A stretch of 5,963 nt of DNA from Gammaproteobacteria bacterium (GCA_013042035.1 JABDQX010000299.1:1-5963); one strand, 5' to 3'. Positions 1 through 5,775 are shown, counted from the first letter of the stretch. Notes: generated by a model not told the origin, from the sequence alone. Program-made: numbers and translations.

Positions 1-1212
1 GATTCCGGCGTGGTGGGACAGGCGGCCGTTCCCTCCGGCGCCTCCACCGGTTCGCGCGAGGCCGTCGAGCTTCGGGACGGCGACAAGAACCGCTTTCTCG
101 GCAAGGGCGTCACCAAGGCCGTGGATAACGTCCACAACGTCATCAAGCCGGCCCTTATCGGCATGGATCCCAGCAGCCAGATCGAGATCGACGACAAAAT
201 GATCGGACTCGACGGCACCGACAACAAAGGCAACCTGGGCGCCAACGCGCTGCTGGCGGTCTCCATGGCCACCGCCAAGGCAGCGGCCTGCGATCAGGGC
301 GTGCCGCTCTATCGTTACCTGGGTGGGGTCGGTCCCTTCCAAATGCCGGTGCCCATGATGAACATCATCAACGGTGGCGAGCATGCCGACAACAACGTGG
401 ATATGCAGGAATTCATGATCATGCCCGTGGGCGCCCCCAGCATCCGGGAGGCGATTCGCTACGGAGCCGAGGTGTTCCATGCCCTGAAGAAGGTCTTGCA
501 GAGCCGCGGCATGAACACCGCGGTGGGGGATGAAGGGGGCTTTGCACCGGATCTTCCCTCCAACGAATCGGCCATCGAAGTCATCCTGGAGGCTTGCAAA
601 AACGCCGGTTACGAGCCGGGCAAGGACATCTTCATTGCACTCGATTGCGCCAGCTCCGAGTTCTACAAGGATGGCAAATACAACATCGCCTCCGAAGGTA
701 AGGTCCTGTCCTCTGCGGAGTTTGCCGACTACCTGGGGGCCTGGGTGGACAAATACCCCATCATCTCCATCGAGGACGGCATGGACGAGAGCGACTGGGA
801 CGGCTGGAAGGCACTCACCGATAAGATCGGCAAGAAGGTCCAGTTGGTGGGCGACGATCTGTTCGTGACCAACCCCGCCATCCTGAAAGAAGGCATCGAC
901 AAGGGCATCGCCAATTCCATCCTCATCAAGGTCAATCAGATCGGCACCCTGACCGAGACCCTGAAGGCCGTCCAGATGGCCAAGATCGCCGGTTACACCA
1001 ACGTCATCTCCCACCGTTCCGGCGAAACCGAGGACACTACCATCGCCGATATCGCGGTGGCCACCAGCGCGGGCCAGATCAAGACCGGCTCCCTGTCCCG
1101 TTCCGACCGGATCGCCAAGTACAACCAGCTCATCCGCATCGAAGAGGAACTGCTCCCCAAGGGACAATCCAGCTATCCCGGCCTTGCGGCGTTCTACAAC
1201 ATTTCCAAATAA
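1..1212 (+). CDS. eno: Enolase (2-phosphoglycerate dehydratase), 5' end cut off by the window edge
   Basis: Enolase interconverts 2-phosphoglycerate and phosphoenolpyruvate in glycolysis and is cytosolic; in many proteobacteria it also binds RNase E. The frame is open from base 1 and gives 403 residues. Aligned from memory with E. coli enolase, codon 1 matches about residue 28, so roughly 27 N-terminal residues and the start lie outside the window. The PSGASTG active-site loop appears at visible codons 12-18. Mg ligands are the Asp of IALDCAS (codon 215), the Glu of SIEDG (258) and the first Asp of VGDDLF (285). Catalytic or substrate residues include the Glu of GDEGG (178), the Lys of LIKVNQ (310), the His of ISHRSGET (338) and the Lys of GQIKTG (361). 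No frameshift or missing key residue is seen. The first GTG inside the fragment (base 10) is not the real start, because the conserved match continues upstream of it. The gene ends just before a strong terminator. Confidence 0.98.
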   Translation, partial: DSGVVGQAAVPSGASTGSREAVELRDGDKNRFLGKGVTKAVDNVHNVIKPALIGMDPSSQIEIDDKMIGLDGTDNKGNLGANALLAVSMATAKAAACDQGVPLYRYLGGVGPFQMPVPMMNIINGGEHADNNVDMQEFMIMPVGAPSIREAIRYGAEVFHALKKVLQSRGMNTAVGDEGGFAPDLPSNESAIEVILEACKNAGYEPGKDIFIALDCASSEFYKDGKYNIASEGKVLSSAEFADYLGAWVDKYPIISIEDGMDESDWDGWKALTDKIGKKVQLVGDDLFVTNPAILKEGIDKGIANSILIKVNQIGTLTETLKAVQMAKIAGYTNVISHRSGETEDTTIADIAVATSAGQIKTGSLSRSDRIAKYNQLIRIEEELLPKGQSSYPGLAAFYNISK

Positions 1213-1223
1213 AGGGACTCAAA

Positions 1224-1250
1224 ATAAATTTCGACTGTGTTGAAATTTAT
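1224..1250. repeat. AT-rich inverted repeat just after eno
   Basis: A perfect 9-base inverted repeat, ATAAATTTC (1224-1232) and GAAATTTAT (1242-1250), surrounds a 9-base loop. It sits between the eno stop and the GC-rich terminator, so the eno mRNA 3' end may carry two hairpins in a row. The stem is weak, since only one pair is G-C. Whether it matters for RNA stability is inference. Confidence 0.5.
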
Positions 1251-1255
1251 AATGG

Positions 1256-1290
1256 AAAAATCCCCGGCCATTACCGGCCGGGGATTTTTT
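1256..1290 (+). terminator. Rho-independent terminator of eno
   Basis: A 14-base perfect inverted repeat (1256-1269 pairs with 1276-1289) has a GC core, CCCCGGCC against GGCCGGGG, a six-base loop and a run of six T at 1285-1290. The left arm begins with five A, so the structure is symmetric and could also stop transcription from the opposite strand. It separates eno from ftsB, which agrees with a separate promoter for ftsB. Confidence 0.93.
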
Positions 1291-1339
1291 CATGATCCAG
1301 GCGTTTTCCAGACGCGCTCTCAGATAGACTCCTAGCCCG

Positions 1340-1345
1340 TATAAT
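1340..1345 (+). promoter_or_regulatory. Candidate -10 box of the ftsB promoter
   Basis: A perfect TATAAT lies 35 bases before the ftsB ATG, downstream of the eno terminator. No good -35 hexamer is seen 16-18 bases upstream (the sequence there is CTCTCA or similar), so this would need an activator or be a weak sigma-70 promoter. The box overlaps an inverted repeat (1341-1363). Confidence 0.5.
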
Positions 1346-1363
1346 TTTGCGTAGCAGAATTAT
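1341..1363. repeat. Inverted repeat overlapping the ftsB -10 box and leader
   Basis: ATAATTTTGC (1341-1350) and GCAGAATTAT (1354-1363) are complementary at nine of ten positions, and the tenth can form a G-U pair in RNA. The loop is only three bases (GTA). It ends directly before the GGAG ribosome-binding site. As DNA it could be an operator; as RNA it would form only if transcription starts upstream of it. Confidence 0.45.
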
Positions 1364-1380
1364 TTGGAGTGGAATTTTTA

Positions 1381-1653
1381 ATGAAAGTCATTATTTTGCT
1401 GTCGGTCACACTACTTGCTTACCTACAATATAACCTTTGGTTGAATCAGGATGGTTTTCGCCATACCCAACAGTTGCAAGAGGCCATGTCGTTTCAGAAA
1501 CAGCAAAATGTTGCCCTCAAGGAAAGGAATCGTCGCCTCCAGGCGGATGTGGCCGATCTCAAACAGGGGCTTGTTTCCATCGAGACCCGAGCCCGCCGGG
1601 ATCTCGGTATGATCCGGGAAGACGAGACATTCTTTCAGTTCGTTGACTATTAA
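1381..1653 (+). CDS. ftsB: Cell division protein FtsB
   Basis: FtsB is a bitopic inner-membrane protein that joins FtsL and FtsQ in the divisome and helps activate septal peptidoglycan synthesis. The 90-residue product has a very short N-terminal cytoplasmic end, one membrane segment (about residues 3-20) ending in the family-typical LQYNLW, a periplasmic coiled coil rich in Gln, Leu and charged residues (about 28-66), and the C-terminal signature RARRDLGMIREDETFF (70-85), which matches the E. coli ERARNELSMTRPGETFY region. It lacks the final tail of the 103-residue E. coli protein. ATG 1381 is chosen because GGAG (1366-1369) lies 11 bases upstream and the membrane segment then starts at once. 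A GTG at 1369 is in frame but overlaps that site. Location after eno is the usual gammaproteobacterial context. No ispD follows, although that is common elsewhere. Confidence 0.95.
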   Translation: MKVIILLSVTLLAYLQYNLWLNQDGFRHTQQLQEAMSFQKQQNVALKERNRRLQADVADLKQGLVSIETRARRDLGMIREDETFFQFVDY

Positions 1654-1668
1654 TTAATTCGTTAATTA
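1651..1668. repeat. AT hairpin with TTCG loop spanning the ftsB stop codon
   Basis: TAATTAA (1651-1657, including the TAA stop) and TTAATTA (1662-1668) form a perfect 7-base stem around a TTCG loop. The stem is all A-T, so stability is low and the special stability of C(UUCG)G loops does not apply, because the closing pair is A-U. It lies directly before the terminator hairpin. Confidence 0.45.
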
Positions 1669-1675
1669 TCAACCT

Positions 1676-1696
1676 AGAGGCCTCTTGCCTCTTTTT
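1676..1696 (+). terminator. Probable rho-independent terminator of ftsB
   Basis: AGAGGC (1676-1681) and GCCTCT (1687-1692) pair around a five-base loop, and T residues run on to 1696. The stem is only six pairs, so it is weaker than the eno terminator, but its position 22 bases after the ftsB stop fits. Confidence 0.6.
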
Positions 1697-1866
1697 CTGA
1701 TTTCTCTACCCCGGCGACGGTCTCATCGGATCCCGTGCACACCTCGAATGCTTTTTATCCAGCCCGCGCCATTGGTAATTCCGCGAGTCGCAACGACAGG
1801 CGGAGCAGGATATGCCTCGAATGAGCCGCTCAATGGTTCCGAAAGTAGCTGAAGCGCCCAATAGTA
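1697..1866. other. Spacer between ftsB and proC with no recognisable gene
   Basis: These 170 bases hold no convincing reading frame, tRNA or known RNA motif that I can see on either strand. A 9-base direct repeat, CCTCGAATG, occurs at 1742-1750 and 1815-1823 and may be chance. The stretch may be the remains of a rearrangement, since the usual neighbours ispD (after ftsB) and yggS (before proC) are both absent. Confidence 0.6.
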
Positions 1867-1895
1867 TTGATAGCCTGTTGTGCCGAACGTATTAA
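1867..1895 (+). promoter_or_regulatory. Candidate sigma-70 promoter for proC-yggT-yggU
   Basis: TTGATA (1867-1872) is one base from the -35 consensus and is followed after 17 bases by TATTAA (1890-1895), four of six matches to the -10 box. An overlapping TAAAAT (1893-1898) is an alternative -10 box. Transcription would begin near 1902, leaving a leader of only about 18 bases before the proC ATG. Confidence 0.5.
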
Positions 1896-1919
1896 AATAC
1901 AAGCGTTAAAAATATAACC

Positions 1920-2780
1920 ATGCCCAGCCAAATCACTAACCAAAACATTAGTTTCATCGGTGGCGGTAACATGGCCATCAGCCTTATCGGTGGTATCCTG
2001 CATACCGGTTGTGACCGGGAATGTCTTTGGGTATCGGAACCCGATGCCGACAGACGAGACGCCTTGGCGGAAGGTTTCGGGATCCATGTCATTGATGACA
2101 ATGCCAAGGCCGTCGAAAAGGCCGATACGGTAGTCTTTGCCGTCAAACCCCAAATGATGCGTCAGGTGCTGCAGGCGCTGGCGGCGCCGATCGCCAGGCA
2201 TCGACCCCTGGTGGTTTCCATTGCCGCGGGCGTGCGTGAACCGGATATTCGACGCTGGCTCGGGTTCGATGCGGCCATCGTGCGCACTATGCCCAATACC
2301 CCGGCCCTGGTCGGTAGTGGTGCGACGGCGCTATTTGCCAATCCATGGGTCGATTCGGCCCAGCGGGATCGGGCCGAATCGCTTCTTCGAGCCGTGGGTG
2401 TCACCCTTTGGGTGGACAAGGAATCGGATATGGATAGCGTTACTGCCCTGTCGGGTAGCGGACCGGCCTATTTCTTTTTGATCATGGAAATCCTTGAGAC
2501 CGTCGGCCGGGAGCTGGGACTCACCCCGGAAGTGGTGCGTCTTTTGACGCTGGAGACCGCCTTTGGTGCGGCCAAAATGGCCCTGGAGAGTCCGGAACGA
2601 CCCCAGACCCTGCGTACGCGAGTGACCTCCCCTGGCGGAACCACGGAACGCGCGCTGGCGGTTCTGAAAGAAGGAAATATTGCCGGGCTTTTCGATAGCG
2701 CCCTTCGGGCGGCCCGTGATCGGTCCGTCGAACTCGGTGATCAGCTTGGCGATGACTTTGGAGAGAACTTAAATGGGTAA
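1920..2780 (+). CDS. proC: Pyrroline-5-carboxylate reductase
   Basis: ProC reduces 1-pyrroline-5-carboxylate to L-proline with NAD(P)H, the last step of proline synthesis in the cytosol. The 286-residue product has the N-terminal Rossmann motif FIGGGNMA (12-19), AVKPQ (74-78), RTMPNTPA (122-129), the helical dimerisation domain with ALSGSGPAYFF (176-186), and the C-terminal signature VTSPGGTT (235-242) followed by a helix ending in RSVELG. Length is slightly above the common 270 because of a short N-terminal extension and an acidic tail. ATG 1920 precedes the first beta strand by ten residues. No Shine-Dalgarno sequence is visible before it. In many gammaproteobacteria yggS precedes proC, but here it does not. 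The 3' end overlaps yggT by eight bases. Confidence 0.97.
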   Translation: MPSQITNQNISFIGGGNMAISLIGGILHTGCDRECLWVSEPDADRRDALAEGFGIHVIDDNAKAVEKADTVVFAVKPQMMRQVLQALAAPIARHRPLVVSIAAGVREPDIRRWLGFDAAIVRTMPNTPALVGSGATALFANPWVDSAQRDRAESLLRAVGVTLWVDKESDMDSVTALSGSGPAYFFLIMEILETVGRELGLTPEVVRLLTLETAFGAAKMALESPERPQTLRTRVTSPGGTTERALAVLKEGNIAGLFDSALRAARDRSVELGDQLGDDFGENLNG

Positions 2781-3354
2781 TCCGTATATTGGTAACGCTG
2801 GCACGTTTCTCATCGAGACCTTGCTTGGTCTTTATATCATGGCCGTGATGCTGCGTTTTCTCTTCCAGGTGGTGCAGGCGGATTTTTATAACCCGTTCAG
2901 TCAATTCGTGGTGAAGGTAACCGACCCTCCACTGCGGCATTTACGGCGTTTTATCCCCGGACTATGGGGGCTGGATCTTTCATCGATCGTGTTGTTATTG
3001 ATCCTGCAGTCGTTGGAGATCGGGATCGTCTCGGCCATCCTTGGCGGGGGAGCGAATCCCATCGGCATTATCCTGCTGTCGGTTGCCCGGTTGCTGGCGC
3101 TTGCCACCCATATATTCATGTTTGCCGTCATCATTCATGTCGTCATGAGCTGGATAAACCCCCACGCCTATAACCCTATGGTCAGTTTGCTGTATAGCCT
3201 GACCGAACCGCTACTGGGACCTGCCCGCAAATGGCTCCCCCCCATTTCCGGTCTCGATCTCTCCCCGATCCTGGTGATTGTCGGATTGCAATTTATCTCT
3301 ATGCTGTTTATCGCGCCCATCGCGGATTTGGGTACGGGGTTTTTGTTGGGGTAA
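2773..3354 (+). CDS. yggT: YggT family integral membrane protein
   Basis: YggT proteins are small inner-membrane proteins; the E. coli member has been linked to osmotic stress and potassium physiology, but the molecular role is not settled. The 193-residue product contains two copies of the YGGT repeat. The first runs about 26-79, with LRFLFQVV, YNPFSQFV, TDPPLRHLRRFIP and GLDLSSIVLLLILQ. The second runs about 123-173, with HVVMSWIN, YNPMVSLLYSLTEPLLGPARKWLPP and GLDLSPILVIVGLQ. Each has hydrophobic segments around a polar loop, and about four to five membrane helices are expected overall. GGAGAG (2760-2765) lies seven bases before ATG 2773, a good ribosome-binding site inside the end of proC. 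The start overlaps proC by eight bases and the stop overlaps the yggU start, so the three genes are very likely co-transcribed and translationally coupled. Confidence 0.93.
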   Translation: MGNPYIGNAGTFLIETLLGLYIMAVMLRFLFQVVQADFYNPFSQFVVKVTDPPLRHLRRFIPGLWGLDLSSIVLLLILQSLEIGIVSAILGGGANPIGIILLSVARLLALATHIFMFAVIIHVVMSWINPHAYNPMVSLLYSLTEPLLGPARKWLPPISGLDLSPILVIVGLQFISMLFIAPIADLGTGFLLG

Positions 3355-3644
3355 TGACCTGGTTTCGCCAGGAACAAGACACCCTCGTCCTCGATATCCT
3401 CGTTCAACCCCGCGCGAGCCGGAATGAAGTCGTGGGGATACACGGCGATCGCCTGAAGGTTCGCATCGCGGCCCCACCGGTAGAAGGGAAGGCAAACGAA
3501 CGGATTATCGAATTTCTTGCCGGAGAGTTCCGTGTTCCGAAATCCCATCTGACGTTGCTTTCCGGTGCGCGAAGCCGCGATAAACGCATTGGCGTACGCG
3601 CTCCGCGTGTTTATCCGGACTGGATGCCGTTAATTGATCATTGA
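3354..3644 (+). CDS. yggU: YggU family protein (DUF167)
   Basis: DUF167 proteins are small soluble proteins of unknown biochemical function, often found beside yggT and proC. The 96-residue product shows the family pattern: a beta strand LVLDILVQPRASRNEVVG (11-28), then GDRLKVRIAAPPVEGKANE (31-49), a helix IIEFLAGEF (51-59), VPKSHLTLLSGARSRDKRI (61-79). This matches E. coli YggU (VQPKASR, KVAITAPPVDGQAN and so on, from memory). ATG 3354 shares one base with the yggT stop in a TAATG junction, which implies translational coupling. The frame is open upstream to an ATG at 3231, but that stretch lies inside yggT and has no family similarity, so the later start is preferred. The last codons overlap the left arm of an inverted repeat. 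Confidence 0.92.
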   Translation: MTWFRQEQDTLVLDILVQPRASRNEVVGIHGDRLKVRIAAPPVEGKANERIIEFLAGEFRVPKSHLTLLSGARSRDKRIGVRAPRVYPDWMPLIDH

Positions 3645-3710
3645 CAGTTGATAATTGATAATTGCCAACCATCCGCTGTCAAAGGCATACTGATCGTCAA
3701 TTATTAATTA
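3631..3710. repeat. Imperfect AT-rich inverted repeats between yggU and metX
   Basis: The outer arms 3631-3645 and 3696-3710 are complementary at 13 of 15 positions; one mismatch is G-T and could pair in RNA. A second perfect pair, TTGACAG (3641-3647) and CTGTCAA (3676-3682), lies inside. TTGATAA is repeated in tandem at 3648-3661, and 3652-3664 could pair instead with 3698-3710 (12 of 13). Several exclusive folds are therefore possible. No SAM riboswitch consensus is recognised. Confidence 0.5.
3662..3691 (+). promoter_or_regulatory. Weak candidate promoter for metX
   Basis: TTGCCA (3662-3667, five of six matches to the -35 box) is followed after 18 bases by CATACT (3686-3691, four of six matches to the -10 box). 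Transcription would start near 3698, leaving a leader of about 16 bases. The TTGACA at 3641 has no good -10 box at the right distance. Read-through from yggU is equally possible. Confidence 0.35.
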
Positions 3711-3714
3711 CAAC

Positions 3715-4884
3715 ATGACTATTCCCACCGACTCCGTCGGCATCGTGATGCCGAAAACCCACCACTTCGATGCCCCGCTGGCCCTGGACTGCGGACGCAC
3801 GCTGGATGGCTATGATTTGGTATACGAAACCTACGGCGAGCTGAATGCCGACCGTTCCAATGCCATGCTGATTTGCCACGCGTTGAGCAGCGATCATCAT
3901 GCCGCCGGTTACCACCACGAAAATGATCCCAAGCCCGGTTGGTGGGAAACCTGTATCGGTCCGGGAAAACCCATCGATACCAACCGCTTTTTTGTGGTTT
4001 GCCCGAATAACCTCGGTGGATGCAAGGGATCGACCGGCCCCAACACGGTGAAGCTGGACGAAGAGTCAACAGGTCCCAATGCCGTGAATCCGGATACAGG
4101 CAAACGCTATGGCCTTGATTTTCCAATCGTTACCGTCAAGGACTGGGTGCGCAGTCAGGAAAGGCTCGCCAGCATGCTGGGAATCGACAAGTGGGCGGCT
4201 GTCGCCGGCGGCAGCCTGGGGGGAATGCAGGCCCTGCAGTGGGCGATCGATTTCCCGGACAGGGTGGATAACGCCATTATCATTGCCGCCGCTCCCCGGC
4301 TTTCGGCCCAGAACATCGCCTTCAATGAAGTCGCCCGGCAGGCGATACTCTCGGACCCTGATTTCTACAACGGTCGATATTATGAGTATGACGCCTTGCC
4401 GCGCCGAGGATTGATGGTGGCGCGGATGCTCGGACATATTACTTATCTGTGCGAGGATGCCATGCGCGATAAATTCGGTCGCGAGTTACACGCGGGAGGG
4501 ATGAATTTCAGTGTCTCCGACACCGAATTCCAGGTGCAAGGTTATCTGCAACACCAGGGCGAGGCCTTCGTGGACCATTTCGATGCCAACACCTATCTAT
4601 TGATGACAAAAGCACTGGATTACTTCGATCCGGCCGCCGACCATGGAGATGATCTGGCCGAGGCGCTATCTTGCATCGATGCCCGCTGTTTCGTCGTGTC
4701 CTTTACCAGCGATTGGCGTTTTTCCCCTGTCCGCTCCAAGGAGATTGTGGATGCCATGATCAAGGCCCATGTGGATGTGAGTTACGCCGAGGTCGAGGAA
4801 CAAAATGGCCATGATGCCTTTCTCATGCCAATCCCTTATTACCTGGAGGTTTTTCACGCCTTTACAAAGAGCATAGCGTTATGA
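3715..4884 (+). CDS. metX: Homoserine O-acyltransferase, MetX type
   Basis: MetX activates the hydroxyl of L-homoserine with an acyl-CoA, the committed step of methionine synthesis; it is a cytosolic alpha/beta hydrolase-fold enzyme. The 389-residue product has the N-terminal PTDSVGIV, ICHALSSDHHAAGY (53-66), PGWW, IGPGKPIDTNRFFVV, NNLGGCKGSTGP (98-109), the nucleophile Ser167 in GGSLGGMQ, the Asp333 of TSDWRFSP and His366 of NGHDAF, so the catalytic triad is complete. Whether acetyl-CoA or succinyl-CoA is used cannot be read safely; MetX proteins of gammaproteobacteria are often succinyltransferases. Residues 106-117 and 118-129 are a tandem duplication (STGPNTVK / STGPNAVN) not seen in the Pseudomonas MetX I recall. 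ATG 3715 is kept because DSVG near the N-terminus is conserved, although no ribosome-binding site is visible. The end overlaps the next gene by four bases (ATGA). Confidence 0.95.
   Translation: MTIPTDSVGIVMPKTHHFDAPLALDCGRTLDGYDLVYETYGELNADRSNAMLICHALSSDHHAAGYHHENDPKPGWWETCIGPGKPIDTNRFFVVCPNNLGGCKGSTGPNTVKLDEESTGPNAVNPDTGKRYGLDFPIVTVKDWVRSQERLASMLGIDKWAAVAGGSLGGMQALQWAIDFPDRVDNAIIIAAAPRLSAQNIAFNEVARQAILSDPDFYNGRYYEYDALPRRGLMVARMLGHITYLCEDAMRDKFGRELHAGGMNFSVSDTEFQVQGYLQHQGEAFVDHFDANTYLLMTKALDYFDPAADHGDDLAEALSCIDARCFVVSFTSDWRFSPVRSKEIVDAMIKAHVDVSYAEVEEQNGHDAFLMPIPYYLEVFHAFTKSIAL
4030..4101 (+). repeat. 12-codon tandem duplication inside metX
   Basis: Codons 106-117 (4030-4065) and 118-129 (4066-4101) both begin STGPN, then Thr/Ala, Val, Lys/Asn, Leu/Pro, Asp. 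By hand count 23 of 36 bases agree, and the first five codons encode the same residues while four of them differ at the third base. This points to an old duplication kept by protein-level selection. The second copy continues into the family-typical NPDTGKRYG, so the first copy looks like the extra one. Confidence 0.75.
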
Positions 4885-5741
4885 GGTTCGTAAAGTATCA
4901 GGCGCTGGGTAATGACTACCTTGTTCTCGATGGCATGCACGCGGTGGATCCGGGCAGGAATCTGATCAGGGCGATCTGTGATCGGCACTATGGGGTGGGC
5001 AGTGACGGGGTTTTGATATTGAGCGCCATTTCGGATGATGCGTACACCATTCGGATCATCAACCCGGATGGTTCCGAGGCCGAAAAGAGTGGTAACGGCT
5101 TGCGCATCTTTGCAAGATACCTGTGGGATGAAGGATTTACCTCGAAGAAAACCTTCGATGTCATAACGCTTTCCGATAAGGTAACGTGCCGGCTCGAAGA
5201 CGACGGCACGGTCACCGTCGATATGGGGCGCGCGAGTTTCGACAGCAAGGATGTACCGGTCAATAGCGAAAAAATGCAGACGATCCGGGAAGTAATCGAA
5301 GTCGGTGGACAGATACTGGAATATACCGCCGTTTCCACGGGCAACCCGCATTGCGTGATCATCTCGGAAAATCTCTCGGAAGAAAGAACCCGGCGAATCG
5401 GAAAACTAATAGAAAATCATCCCATTTTTCCAAACAGAACCAATGTTCAGTTTGTAGAGGTATTGGACAAAAATAATATACGGATAGATATCTGGGAAAG
5501 GGGGGCGGGATATACCTATTCGTCCGGCAGCAGTAGTAGTGCCGCAGCCTGCGTTGTCCATAAACTCGGGATGTGTGAAAGAGATATCGATGTTCACATG
5601 GCCGGCGGTATTATCAAGGTCACGATCTCGGATGATTTCCATATCACCATCTCCGGAGACGTCAGGCGAATTGCCGAAGGGTCTTTTTCAGCGGATTTTA
5701 TTGATCAGAATATTCGTCCCGTGTGCAACTTTTCTCGATAA
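4881..5741 (+). CDS. DapF-like protein of the diaminopimelate epimerase fold with both catalytic cysteines replaced by serine
   Basis: DapF interconverts LL- and meso-diaminopimelate with two cysteines as acid and base. The 286-residue product has the two-domain DapF layout: MRFVKYQALGND (1-12), HYGVGSDG (36-43), NPDGSEAEKSGNGLRI (61-76), TGNPHCVI (153-160), RTNVQF (186-191), ERGAGYT (206-212) and SSGSSSSAAA (214-223). Substrate-binding Asn11, Asn61, Asn155, Asn188, Glu206 and Arg207 are kept by position. Both catalytic cysteines (Cys73 and Cys217 in E. coli) align with Ser70 and Ser215. Normal epimerase activity is therefore doubtful; it may be an altered isomerase or dehydratase, or a binding protein. 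ATG 4881 overlaps the metX stop by four bases, with AAAGAG (4866-4871) nine bases upstream, so translation is likely coupled to metX. Bases 5401-5520 are only about a third G+C, lower than neighbouring genes. The fold assignment is firm; the function is not known. Confidence 0.85.
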   Translation: MRFVKYQALGNDYLVLDGMHAVDPGRNLIRAICDRHYGVGSDGVLILSAISDDAYTIRIINPDGSEAEKSGNGLRIFARYLWDEGFTSKKTFDVITLSDKVTCRLEDDGTVTVDMGRASFDSKDVPVNSEKMQTIREVIEVGGQILEYTAVSTGNPHCVIISENLSEERTRRIGKLIENHPIFPNRTNVQFVEVLDKNNIRIDIWERGAGYTYSSGSSSSAAACVVHKLGMCERDIDVHMAGGIIKVTISDDFHITISGDVRRIAEGSFSADFIDQNIRPVCNFSR

Positions 5742-5745
5742 CCGG

Positions 5746-5775
5746 TTGATTTTTTGATAATGCCATCTTTATATC
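5746..5775 (+). promoter_or_regulatory. Weak candidate promoter after the dapF-like gene
   Basis: TTGATT (5746-5751) and TATATC (5770-5775) lie 18 bases apart, each matching the sigma-70 boxes at four of six positions. It would drive whatever begins at the right edge. AT-rich spacers often contain such matches by chance. Confidence 0.25.

Noticed and set aside
1369..1380. GTG start for ftsB four codons upstream of the ATG
   Set aside because: It overlaps the GGAG ribosome-binding site that best serves ATG 1381, and the extra residues are not part of the family pattern.
1742..1823. Direct repeat CCTCGAATG, two copies 73 bases apart, as possible insertion scar or attachment site
   Set aside because: Nine bases is too short to separate from chance, and nothing between the copies looks mobile.
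1830..2201. Minus-strand frame of 123 codons over the start of proC
   Set aside because: It is the complement of a confidently identified gene, with no family signature of its own.
3231..3353. Upstream ATG extending yggU by 41 codons
   Set aside because: The extension lies inside yggT and has no DUF167 similarity; ATG 3354 gives the usual family length and a TAATG junction with yggT.
3645..3714. A SAM riboswitch before metX
   Set aside because: The spacer is short, and I cannot match the SAM-II consensus; its repeats look like simple inverted repeats.
5739..5755. Terminator after the dapF-like gene (AACCGGTT followed by six T)
   Set aside because: AACCGGTT is a direct palindrome that leaves only about four pairs once a loop is allowed, so the stem is too short to call.
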